Below are positions 36,835 through 44,727 of a stretch of DNA of 64,000 nt, piece by piece. Made by a program: the position numbers and the translations under genes. Every line of letters starts with the position of its first letter. Within the stretch, counting starts at the first letter, position 1. The stretch is from Pseudomonas sp. (GTDB lineage: Bacteria; Pseudomonadota; Gammaproteobacteria; Pseudomonadales; Pseudomonadaceae), in NCBI RefSeq assembly GCF_030698175.1, contig NZ_JAUYNT010000010.1, positions 140,319-204,318 on the forward strand. Reading direction: 5' to 3'. The notes below the pieces were generated by a model. The model saw only the letters and a list, made by a program, of their open reading frames with translations, made no database searches and was not told where the DNA came from.

Positions 36835-38205
36835 TTAGTCCGCAGGCATCTCGACCCGCGCGCCGCCGCCCTGGCCAGCGCTGCAGCCGCCAACCTGGTT
36901 GTTATCCAGCGTCACCGCGCCATTTAGCGCAATGGCTCTACCGGACAGGTGTGCTGCGGTATTGAGGCTGATACTTGTCAGCGCGATGAGGGTTCCCGGC
37001 ACGCGACTGGTGGTACCGAGCGTCGCGGAGCTGCCGACCTGCCAGAAAACATTGCAACCCTGACCATTATTGATCACCGCAACCGACGAGCCGGTTGCGG
37101 TGATCAGCGTGCTCGCTGCCTTGAACACGAAGACCGCATTGGGGTCTGCCTGGGCGTCCAGCGTGAGGGTGCCCGTCACCGCCGCCGACGAGGCAAAACA
37201 ATACACGCCAGGCAGCAGCGTCATGCCGCCCACGTCTGTCGGTACGCCGAAGGTGGTGGTGCAGGCCTGCGTGGCAAGATCCTGGTAGGCGCGGATGGCC
37301 GCATGCTTCGCCTGTGCCGCACGCACATCGGCCGCGTGGATCGCCCCCTTGACCAGCTTGCCCGGTAGGAAACCGGTGACTGCACTCCCAGGACTGACCC
37401 CCAGATGACCGCTGACGATGCTCGGGCCGGTATTGGTTACCGTTGTGCTACCGAGGACGGCGAAACGGGTTGCCGCACCGAGTGGCGGGGCCGTCACGGC
37501 GCCCTGGCCAGTGGCGCAGCCGCCGACCTGATTGTTATCCAACGTCACCGCGCCATGTAGCGCTATGGCTCTGCCGGACAGGCGTGCAGCAGTATTGAGG
37601 GTAATACTCGCCCGCGCGATCAGGGTTCCCGGCACGCGACTGGTGGTACCGAGCGTCGCGGAGCTGCCGACCTGCCAGAAAACATTGCAACCCTGACCAC
37701 TATTGATCACCGCCACCGACGCGTCGGTGGCGGTGGTGAGCGTGCTCACGGTCTTGAACACGAAGACCGCATCGGGGTCTGCCTGGGCGTCCAGCGTGAG
37801 CGTGCCCGTCACCGCCGCCGACGACGCAAAACAATACACGCCAGGAAGCAGCGTCATGCCGCCCACGTCTGTCGGTACGCTGAAGGTGGTGGTGCAGGCC
37901 TGCGCGGTAAGATCATGGTAGGCACGGATGGCCGCATGCCTAGCCCGCGCCGCGAGCGCATCGGCCGTGTGGGGCGATCCGTTGATTAGATTGTCTGGCT
38001 GGAAACCGGTGGCCGCACTCCCAGGGCTGACCCCAAGGTTGCCGTTGACGATGCTCGGCCCGGTATTGGTTACCGTTGCGCTACCGAGGACGGAGAAGTG
38101 GGCTGCCGCACCGAGCGGTGGGGCCGTCGCGGCGAGTACCGGGGACGTGCCATGCAAAAGCGTGAATCCAATCAGGGCGCCCAGAAGGCAAGTGCTTCGC
38201 TTCAT
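36835..38205 (-). CDS. Secreted ice-binding-like protein with two DUF3494 domains
   Basis: 456-residue exported protein: signal peptide LLGALIGFTLLHGTSPVLA, then two tandem DUF3494 (ice-binding-like) domains, ~28-237 and ~239-448. Each has the domain hallmarks APPLGAA, ATVTNTGPSIVNGNLGVSPG, GVYCFASSAAVTGTLTLDAQ and the end GRAIAL(H/N)GAVTLDNNQVGG. Single DUF3494 domains include true ice-binding proteins and many adhesin-like proteins; ice binding is not proven. The domains are very similar even as DNA, so the duplication is recent. Confidence 0.9.
   Translation of the reverse strand: MKRSTCLLGALIGFTLLHGTSPVLAATAPPLGAAAHFSVLGSATVTNTGPSIVNGNLGVSPGSAATGFQPDNLINGSPHTADALAARARHAAIRAYHDLTAQACTTTFSVPTDVGGMTLLPGVYCFASSAAVTGTLTLDAQADPDAVFVFKTVSTLTTATDASVAVINSGQGCNVFWQVGSSATLGTTSRVPGTLIARASITLNTAARLSGRAIALHGAVTLDNNQVGGCATGQGAVTAPPLGAATRFAVLGSTTVTNTGPSIVSGHLGVSPGSAVTGFLPGKLVKGAIHAADVRAAQAKHAAIRAYQDLATQACTTTFGVPTDVGGMTLLPGVYCFASSAAVTGTLTLDAQADPNAVFVFKAASTLITATGSSVAVINNGQGCNVFWQVGSSATLGTTSRVPGTLIALTSISLNTAAHLSGRAIALNGAVTLDNNQVGGCSAGQGGGARVEMPAD
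36865..38125 (-). repeat. Two ~633-bp direct copies encoding the DUF3494 domains
   Basis: Corresponding positions lie 633 bp (211 codons) apart, for example GCCGCCCACGTCTGTCGG at 37225 and 37858. Long identical runs persist between the copies, which makes the gene prone to domain gain or loss by recombination. Confidence 0.85.
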
Positions 38206-38725
38206 TTTTGCATCTCTCTTTGAGGTTTGAGTCGCTGAAAAAAATCAAGCCTCCGCCCATGAGGACGGCCGAATACAGCTACCGGACGTCCGCCAATCGC
38301 GAGACTGGATCCTAACAGTCATGTCTCGCGAGCCAAGGGTTTAATTATTCCCGACCATTGAGGATGCCCACACCGGCGCATGAGCATCCTCAATGGTCGG
38401 GGCGGATCGTCGCCATTATCGGCGTGACTAAGTCGGCTTAGGCGCCGCATACGCCAGGGTGACAGCGGCGGCAAGCGGGCGAGGGCCGCTCATGCACGCG
38501 GCTGTGCTCTAAGCCCGCAGGCTGTGCATTTAGAAGGCCGGCGTGTACACGCAAAATCCACTGCACGGGTCGCCCTCGAAGCACTGTTGAAGGCAACACA
38601 AACCGTCCAACTCCCCCGCCGATACCTTCACTGCCACCCGACCAGCGCACATGGAAGGCAGTGGTTTGTACTGCAATACTCAAGCGAGCAGGCAACGCTC
38701 AGTTGCGCCGGTTAGGGAAATAGTG
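38206..38725. other. Intergenic stretch with two hairpins, no gene recognised
   Basis: Between divergent ice-binding and HD-GYP genes. Holds a 7-bp stem GCGAGAC/GTCTCGC (38299-38329) and the 18-bp stem at 38350-38401. Short open frames here lack ribosome sites and family features. Confidence 0.5.
38350..38401. repeat. 18-bp perfect inverted repeat upstream of the ice-binding gene
   Basis: Arms CCCGACCATTGAGGATGC and GCATCCTCAATGGTCGGG around a 16-base loop. Neither side has a T-run. Could be an operator, a cruciform or an orphan mobile palindrome. Confidence 0.8.
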
Positions 38726-40690
38726 ATGAACGTCAGCTACCGCGTCGGGCACAGCCCGTTGTTTGCCGCGACCGATCTGTACGCTCGCTTGCATCGCGAA
38801 GGTGCGGCGCTGACCAGCATCAGCGAAGCTAGCGAGATCACGCCCAACAGCCTCGACGTGCTGCTGCTCGACCGGCACTTATTAGCCTGCCAGCCGCTGC
38901 CTGAGTGGCAAGCCTGTGACGTCGCGCTGGTGGGTTTTGACCCGCCGGCCGGGGTCTTGCCGCTGCCCACCGCCGCCTGCGAAGCCGAACTGCTGGCGCT
39001 GTTTGGCTTTGCCGCCGAGCAAGCGCAGTTGCAGCGCAAAACCCGACAGCTGAGCAATGCCTTGCAGCGCAAAGATGGTGACCTGCAAAAGCTGGTCGAT
39101 GTCGGCTTGGCGCTCTCAGCGGAAAATGACCTGGATTGTCTGCTGAACAAGATTCTCGCCGAAGGCCGCAGGCTGTCGAACAGCGATGCGGCCTCGCTGT
39201 TTTTGGTCGATAAAAAAACCGCCGAGCAACCGTTGCTGGTGTTCAAGCTCACGCAGAACAGTTCGATGGCGACAGATTTTCAAGAGCAGCGCATGCCGCT
39301 GACCAAGGCCTCGATTGCCGGCTACGTGGCGCTGACCAGCACCGAGCTGAATATCGCCGACGCTTACGCCATCCCGGCCGAGGCGGCCTATCGTTTTAAC
39401 CGCTCGTTCGACATGCAAATGGGCTATCGGACCATGTCGCTGCTGGCGATCCCGATGCTCAATCATCGCCACGAAGTGGTTGGCGTGCTGGAGTTTATTA
39501 ACTGCCAGCGCGACGCCGAGCTGCCCGGCGCCGGCGAGCTGATCGCGTTCGATGAAAGCCTCGCCGTCGCACTGCGTGCACTGGCCAGCCAAGCGGCGGT
39601 GGCGATTGAAAATCGTCAACTGCTCGATGAGATCAGCCAGCTGTTTGATGGCTTCGTACAGGCCTCGGTGTTTGCCATTGAGCAACGCGACCCCACCTCC
39701 AGCGGCCATTCCTTTCGGGTTGCCGACCTCTGTATCGCCCTCGCCCAACAACTGCCGCAAGCACCGCTGGCGCACATCCGCAACCAGGCGCTGAATGACG
39801 AAGGTTTGCGCGAACTGCGCTACGCCGCACTGCTGCACGACTTTGGCAAGGTCGGGGTGCGCGAGCACGTGCTGACCAAGGCGAAGAAACTGCCGGCGCC
39901 GGTGATCGACAACCTGCGCTACCGCGTGGCACTGGCCAAAGAGGGCCTGCACAACCAATGCCTCAAACGCATGCTGCACGCCTACCAGCACTTCGGTGGC
40001 CTGAGCGACGAGCAGCGCCTGCAGTGGGACACCGAGTTAGCGCTGGAGTGCGCGCGCCTGGACAGTTACCTGGCCGACATTCTCCAAGCCAACGAGCCCA
40101 GCGTGCTGACTGAGGGCGATTTTCAGCACCTGCAGGTGATTCAGAGCGAGCTGGTGAGGAGCCACGACAATCAGTTGATTGGCCTGCTATCGGACAACGA
40201 GTTCTGCGCACTGGCGATACGCCGTGGCAGTTTGACCGAGCAAGAGCGTGGCGAAATCGAGCGCCATGTGGTCCACACCCGTGAGTTTTTGCAGCTGATC
40301 CCCTGGACGGCGGCGCTGCGGCGCATCCCGGAAATTGCCGCCGCGCACCATGAAAAACTCGATGGCAGCGGCTACCCCAAAGGCCTGACTGGCGATGCGA
40401 TCCCCTATGGCTCGAAGATCATGACCGTTTGCGATATCTACGATGCGCTGACCGCCGCCGACCGCCCCTATAAAGTGGCGGTGCCGACCGAGCAGGCGCT
40501 GAATATTTTGCAAGCCGAGGTGAAAAGCGGGCTGCTCGATGGCGATCTGGTCAAAGTGTTTATTGACTCGCGTTGCTACCTCAATCCGGCCACCCCCCCC
40601 CTAGCCGCGTCCGCACCCAGAGACAGCAACGTGCCGCAGTACAACCGGCATGTGTGCGATTTCGAGCCGGGCGAAAAGCACCGCCACTAG
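38726..40690 (+). CDS. GAF and HD-GYP domain protein (putative c-di-GMP phosphodiesterase)
   Basis: 654 residues, start MNVSYRVGHSPLF with AGGGAAA upstream. N-terminal region of unknown type (1-120), GAF sensor (about 121-291), HD-GYP domain (about 325-620): HSFRVADLC, LLHDFGKVGVREHVL, HHEKLDGSGYPKGL and DIYDALTAADRPYK. All metal-binding histidine/aspartate motifs are kept, so c-di-GMP hydrolysis is likely. Around 170 residues separate the HDFGK and GYP motifs, roughly 100 more than usual. Cytoplasmic; no membrane segment. Confidence 0.9.
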   Translation: MNVSYRVGHSPLFAATDLYARLHREGAALTSISEASEITPNSLDVLLLDRHLLACQPLPEWQACDVALVGFDPPAGVLPLPTAACEAELLALFGFAAEQAQLQRKTRQLSNALQRKDGDLQKLVDVGLALSAENDLDCLLNKILAEGRRLSNSDAASLFLVDKKTAEQPLLVFKLTQNSSMATDFQEQRMPLTKASIAGYVALTSTELNIADAYAIPAEAAYRFNRSFDMQMGYRTMSLLAIPMLNHRHEVVGVLEFINCQRDAELPGAGELIAFDESLAVALRALASQAAVAIENRQLLDEISQLFDGFVQASVFAIEQRDPTSSGHSFRVADLCIALAQQLPQAPLAHIRNQALNDEGLRELRYAALLHDFGKVGVREHVLTKAKKLPAPVIDNLRYRVALAKEGLHNQCLKRMLHAYQHFGGLSDEQRLQWDTELALECARLDSYLADILQANEPSVLTEGDFQHLQVIQSELVRSHDNQLIGLLSDNEFCALAIRRGSLTEQERGEIERHVVHTREFLQLIPWTAALRRIPEIAAAHHEKLDGSGYPKGLTGDAIPYGSKIMTVCDIYDALTAADRPYKVAVPTEQALNILQAEVKSGLLDGDLVKVFIDSRCYLNPATPPLAASAPRDSNVPQYNRHVCDFEPGEKHRH

Positions 40691-40806
40691 CCGGCGCTTA
40701 GAAAAGCGCAGACATCAGGAGGAGCGAGGAGCCCACCAATCCGCCAAACTGCCGCAGGGTTACCGGCGCACTCGCGCTTGCTTCGCGGTGCCCTTGGTTA
40801 CAAAAA

Positions 40807-40886
40807 GCCGCTCCTACACAACCCCTATACCTCAGGCTACGTGCAAGCCCTCGCTGCCCCCCCTGTAGGAGCGGATTTATCCGCGA
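40807..40886. repeat. REP pair after the HD-GYP gene
   Basis: A partial REP (GCCGCTCCTACA at 40807) faces a full one (TGTAGGAGCGGATTTATCCG at 40864). They fill the gap between convergent genes. Confidence 0.8.
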
Positions 40887-40952
40887 TTGGCCGCAGCAGA
40901 CAACACAAGTATCAAGGCGAGCCCTTACCTAGCCACCCGCCGCGCCAGCACC

Positions 40953-41855
40953 TCAATTGCGCTCCGAGACGGTTTGCCGATAGCGATCATCCAGGGTGAG
41001 TTGGCTGCCTCTGGCATCGAGGCGATCCAGGTACTCATAGGTCGGCTGCAATTGGCTTAAACGGTCGCCGATATTGGGGTGTACCTTGAGAAAGGTCAGC
41101 AGGCTGGCGTCGTCTTGTTTCATGCTGGCCAAGCCTTGCAGCACCGTAGCCAGCCCGTAGGAGTCATAGCCGGCGCGAGTCGCCAGCACCGCGCCCATGG
41201 CGTCAGCCTCGTATTCGTCGCCACGGTCCAGGCCACGGGTGTAGACATTGGTCACCAGCCGTTCAAATTTTTCATTGGTCTGCGCATCGCCAACGGCGGG
41301 GCTACCCGACTTCGCTTGATGGGCCTGCACGGCCAGTGCCGAGAGGTTACTCAGCAAGCCAACGCCGGCGTGCTGCTGAATCGCCTGCAGGTGATGTTTG
41401 CGCACCACATGCGCCACCTCATGAGCCAGCACCCCGGCCAACTCGGCCTCGCTGTTCAGCTGCGCAAGCATGCCGCTGGTAATAAACACATAGCCACCAG
41501 GAGCGGCATAGGCGCCGACCGCTCGATTGTTGAGCACGGCAAAATGCCAAACCAGCTCTGGTCGCTCGCTGTTTTGCGCCACCCAGCCGCCGACCAGGTT
41601 AACGTAAGCCTGCACGGCCGGATCATTCACCAGCGGCGCTTGCTCAAGCAGCAGGCTGGCGGTTTTTGCGCCGATCAGCAGTTCTTCATCTTCACTCTTG
41701 GCGCCCATGTCACCGATATTTTGCCCGGCACTGACCAGCCGACCGAGATCGACGCCCTGAATATTCACGCCCTTGAGGGCATCCATGTTCTGGCAGGCGC
41801 CCAGCGCCAACGGCAGCAGTAACGACAACCCGTAGCGAGAAAACAATTTAGGCAT
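40953..41855 (-). CDS. M48-family metalloprotease lipoprotein
   Basis: 300 residues from the ATG at 41855 (GGAG eight bases upstream). Lipoprotein signal LSLLLPLALGAC, then an M48 peptidase with zinc site AHEVAH (residues in GVLAHEVAHVVRKHH) and a downstream Glu in DEYEADAMGA. Similar to LoiP/YggG-type periplasmic proteases, which act in outer-membrane quality control. Third in a minus-strand group after the CHASE2-cyclase and SH3 genes, with only 15 bases to the latter. Confidence 0.92.
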   Translation of the reverse strand: MPKLFSRYGLSLLLPLALGACQNMDALKGVNIQGVDLGRLVSAGQNIGDMGAKSEDEELLIGAKTASLLLEQAPLVNDPAVQAYVNLVGGWVAQNSERPELVWHFAVLNNRAVGAYAAPGGYVFITSGMLAQLNSEAELAGVLAHEVAHVVRKHHLQAIQQHAGVGLLSNLSALAVQAHQAKSGSPAVGDAQTNEKFERLVTNVYTRGLDRGDEYEADAMGAVLATRAGYDSYGLATVLQGLASMKQDDASLLTFLKVHPNIGDRLSQLQPTYEYLDRLDARGSQLTLDDRYRQTVSERN

Positions 41856-41870
41856 GACATTCACTCCGCG

Positions 41871-42524
41871 TCACTTGGCATCAGCTGGATAAGCAATCGT
41901 CTGGCTACGCAAGCCGCCAGATTGAGCGAAGGCCCGCGCCCTGCTCGGGGTTACCGCATAGCGCTCCAGCGCTTGCAACTGCGCACTGCTAGCCCCCGCT
42001 GCAGCCTCCAATTGGTCCTCGGTAACCCCGCGCACCCCGGTGGCGACACTGCTGGCCGGCTGCACTGCCGTACTGCCTTGCAGCAGCTCGGAAATATTGC
42101 CGCTCTTGGCCCCGGCCGACTTGTCGAAGCGCACCGTTAACAGCGCCAGCCAACCCTGTTGGCCGCTGGTGGTTTGCACCTGATACCAGCCGCCTTGACG
42201 CTTAAGAATGCGTAACCGGGTGTCGGCGGCCAGCTCTTGCAAGCTCGCCGCGCCGTTACTGGCGCTGGCCCGCAAGGCCGTGGCCTCGACCGTAATGGCG
42301 CTGCCCATGTCGGCCAGCGCCAGCGCACTGCTCAGCCAGCAACTGATGAGTAGCGCAGTGGCGCACAACAACTTAACAGGCCATTGAAAAACTACCTGCG
42401 TTGCCGATACGGCGTTAAAAACAGGCTCAAAATGCTCATTTACAGCACGTAAACTCCGCTTTTTCGCCTGTTTTTGCCTTGTCTCGGCTGCCTCGCCTAC
42501 ATTTTTCAACGGCCTGTTAACCAT
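41871..42524 (-). CDS. Exported bacterial SH3-domain protein with repeat-encoded N-terminus
   Basis: 217 codons. ATG at 42524 overlaps the upstream cyclase stop (TAATG). Codons 3-50 are exactly a 144-bp repeat; then comes a signal-like core (LLCATALLISCWLSSALALA) and an SH3_3 domain (ATALRASASNGAASLQELAA...GGWYQVQ..GQQGWLALLTVRF). The C-terminal half is Ala/Ser rich. The neighbours (CHASE2-cyclase and M48 lipoprotein) occur together with SH3 proteins in related genomes as far as I recall. Signal function needs either a long n-region or internal re-start (TTG codons follow the repeat). Confidence 0.8.
   Translation of the reverse strand: MVNRPLKNVGEAAETRQKQAKKRSLRAVNEHFEPVFNAVSATQVVFQWPVKLLCATALLISCWLSSALALADMGSAITVEATALRASASNGAASLQELAADTRLRILKRQGGWYQVQTTSGQQGWLALLTVRFDKSAGAKSGNISELLQGSTAVQPASSVATGVRGVTEDQLEAAAGASSAQLQALERYAVTPSRARAFAQSGGLRSQTIAYPADAK
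42375..42518. repeat. 144-bp inverted-repeat element, copy 2 (in SH3-protein gene)
   Basis: Same length and ends as the copy at 17958-18101, in the opposite relative orientation. Here the strand sense to the gene is the one that aligns with the plus strand of copy 1. The three inner stems are kept by paired substitutions. Confidence 0.9.
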
Positions 42525-44368
42525 TAGTTTTTCCTCCGTGGTTCAAATAAAGTCACCGCCTCAGCGCGGCCCTTGACCTGAAAATCGCCATGGGCAATGA
42601 ACGCAAAACGCTCGCCGCAGGCCTGCCTGGTGGCTGCCGACACCAGCAAACGGGCGCGCCCTTTGGTCAGCCCTTCGATGCGACTGGCAAGATTTACCGT
42701 GTCGCCAATGGCAGTGTAGTCATAGCGCTGACTGGCGCCGACCATGCCGACGACCGCACGACCGGTGTGCAGGCCGATGCCGATATCAAAATCGGGATGA
42801 TTGAATTCGAGCCGGTAGCGTTCGAGGTTTTCCAGCATCTCCAGCGCCGCATTGACCGCGTCCACCGCCTGGTTGAGGTTGTCCTGAGGCGCGCCCCAGA
42901 AAGCCATGATGGCGTCACCGATAAACTTATCCAGGGTCGCATGGTGCTTGAACAGCACACCGACCTGACCGGCAAAGTAGTTTTCCAAAATCTGCATCAC
43001 CTCCTGGGCGCTGTGACGCTCAGACAGCGTGGTGAAGTTGCGGATATCGGAAAACAACACCGTCAACTGGCACTCACGACTGGCCAGCAGCGCCTGCGGG
43101 TCTTCGCGCGCGACTAACTGCGCCACCACCTGAGGGTCGAGAAAGCGGCTGAACAAGCTGATGGTGCTGCTCAATTGCTGACGCCGGCGCTGGTAGGCCA
43201 ATACCAGCGCCAAGGCCAGTAACAGCCACACACTCAGCAGCGCCGGCAGCACCGCCAGCAACAAGCCCTGGCGCGCCAGCAGATAGGCGGCGCCACACAG
43301 ACCCAGGCTCAGTCCGAGGGTCAGCAGGCTCGCCGCCAACAGTCGCTCGCGCAGCAGCAGCCATTGCAGCACTAACAATAATGCCAGCCCCAGCACGCTG
43401 ATCAGCCAAGCCGGGGCCAGCTGCAACTGTTCGCCATTGAGCAGGTTGTCGATGGCGGTGGCGAGGATAAATACCGCCGGGTACAGCTCATCCAACGGCG
43501 TGCGGCGCAGGTCATAGAGGCCGGCGGCGGTAGTGCCAATCACCACCAACTTACCCTTGAAGTAATCCGCCGGCAGCCGTCCCGCTTCGCCCCGCGCCTG
43601 GGCCAGCGCCTCGGCGAAAGGGATGCGCACGTAGGCCAGCCGCTCGGCGCTCTGCCAGTCGAGCATAAAGCTATCCGCCGCCGGCAGCTGCACGCCCAAA
43701 TCTTGCGCCAAGCGCGCCGGCAGCGACGGCATGCGCCAGTCACCCAGACGCCGGTAGAGGTCATAACGGCGACCGACGCCATCACTATCGGCAGTGAAAT
43801 TGATGGTGCCGGTCTTCCAGCTACGCACCGGCACGGCCTGGGGCAACAGCAGCAAACCGCGCTGCTCGGGATCGGCGCCCGCCGGCGCCTGCAGTCCGCT
43901 TTGGCTTGGATAACTGCGCAGCAAGGGCGCGCGCCCTGGATCAACCGGCTGCTGCTCGAGGACGGCCAGATAGACGCGCTCGGTGCCAGCCAATACCTCG
44001 GCAAAATAGGCGTCGGCATCCGGGCGAAAGCGGTCGGCCTCGCTGAATAAAATATCGAAAACCACCGCCTGCGCCTGTTGCGCCAGCAGATGCTCCAGCA
44101 ACTCGGCATGCAGTGAACGCGGCCATGGCCATTTACCGGCCTCGCCGGCCAGTGCCTGCAAGCTGGCATCATCGATATCAATCACCACCAGGCGCGGATC
44201 AGGCGTTTGCCCGGCCGCGCGCTGGGCAATTAACCAATCGCTGAAACTGTTGCTCCACAACTGCGTTGGCGTCCACACCTGCCACCAGGGCAACAGCAAC
44301 GTCACCGCCACAAATGCCAGCCAAAGCGCCACGCGCATACGCCGGGATGAGTGCTGCAAGACGTGCAT
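42524..44368 (-). CDS. CHASE2-domain adenylate/guanylate cyclase
   Basis: 614 residues, ATG at 44368 preceded by AAGGAGG at five bases. One N-terminal membrane helix (VALWLAFVAVTLLLPWW), a periplasmic CHASE2 sensor (~30-310), three further membrane helices (~330-405), then a class III cyclase domain with metal-binding Asp in LFSDIRNFTTLS and DKFIGDAIMAFWGAP, and YTAIGDTVNLASRIEG. Likely makes cAMP in response to a periplasmic cue. Operon with the SH3 and M48 genes. Confidence 0.93.
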   Translation of the reverse strand: MHVLQHSSRRMRVALWLAFVAVTLLLPWWQVWTPTQLWSNSFSDWLIAQRAAGQTPDPRLVVIDIDDASLQALAGEAGKWPWPRSLHAELLEHLLAQQAQAVVFDILFSEADRFRPDADAYFAEVLAGTERVYLAVLEQQPVDPGRAPLLRSYPSQSGLQAPAGADPEQRGLLLLPQAVPVRSWKTGTINFTADSDGVGRRYDLYRRLGDWRMPSLPARLAQDLGVQLPAADSFMLDWQSAERLAYVRIPFAEALAQARGEAGRLPADYFKGKLVVIGTTAAGLYDLRRTPLDELYPAVFILATAIDNLLNGEQLQLAPAWLISVLGLALLLVLQWLLLRERLLAASLLTLGLSLGLCGAAYLLARQGLLLAVLPALLSVWLLLALALVLAYQRRRQQLSSTISLFSRFLDPQVVAQLVAREDPQALLASRECQLTVLFSDIRNFTTLSERHSAQEVMQILENYFAGQVGVLFKHHATLDKFIGDAIMAFWGAPQDNLNQAVDAVNAALEMLENLERYRLEFNHPDFDIGIGLHTGRAVVGMVGASQRYDYTAIGDTVNLASRIEGLTKGRARLLVSAATRQACGERFAFIAHGDFQVKGRAEAVTLFEPRRKN

Positions 44369-44471
44369 TAACGCCTCCTTGGGAAGCTGCACCACGGTGG
44401 CGGAACCATGACCGCGAACGGCTGGCCGTTAAATTTGGCCATGTACCCGTGATGGGGCGAAGTGCGATTTT

Positions 44472-44541
44472 GTAGGGTGGGTTAGCGGCGCCACGCAGAC
44501 TCAAAAACTCTGCTCGCAGGCAGTGCGCCGCGTAACCCACC
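44472..44541. repeat. Palindromic GTAGGGTGGGTTA repeat
   Basis: Arms GTAGGGTGGGTTAGCGGCG and CGCCGCGTAACCCACC about 70 bases end to end, in the gap between the cyclase and the GGDEF-EAL gene. Confidence 0.8.
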
Positions 44542-44585
44542 AAACAGTTTCAAACGCCTGCAGAGTTGGGGACCATAGACTCGAT

Positions 44586-44655
44586 GTTGGGTTACGCGGC
44601 GGCTTGAACCGTTTCGCTGCTCAAACCACGCCAACCGCCGCTAACCCAACCTACA
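44586..44655. repeat. Palindromic GTTGGGTTACGC repeat
   Basis: Arms GTTGGGTTACGCGGCGG and CCGCCGCTAACCCAACC; second member of this repeat family in the same 358-base gap, in the opposite polarity to the one at 44472. No gene is seen in this gap. Confidence 0.8.
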
Positions 44656-44727
44656 AATGCACAACCCCGGACAGCCTGCAAGTTTGCCAGTATCAATACG
44701 TAACGCAGACACAGCCTTGAATCTAGC

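Noticed and set aside
38438..38695. 85-codon minus-strand frame upstream of the HD-GYP gene
   Set aside because: No start signal, no family features and Cys/Arg-rich composition of a shadow frame.
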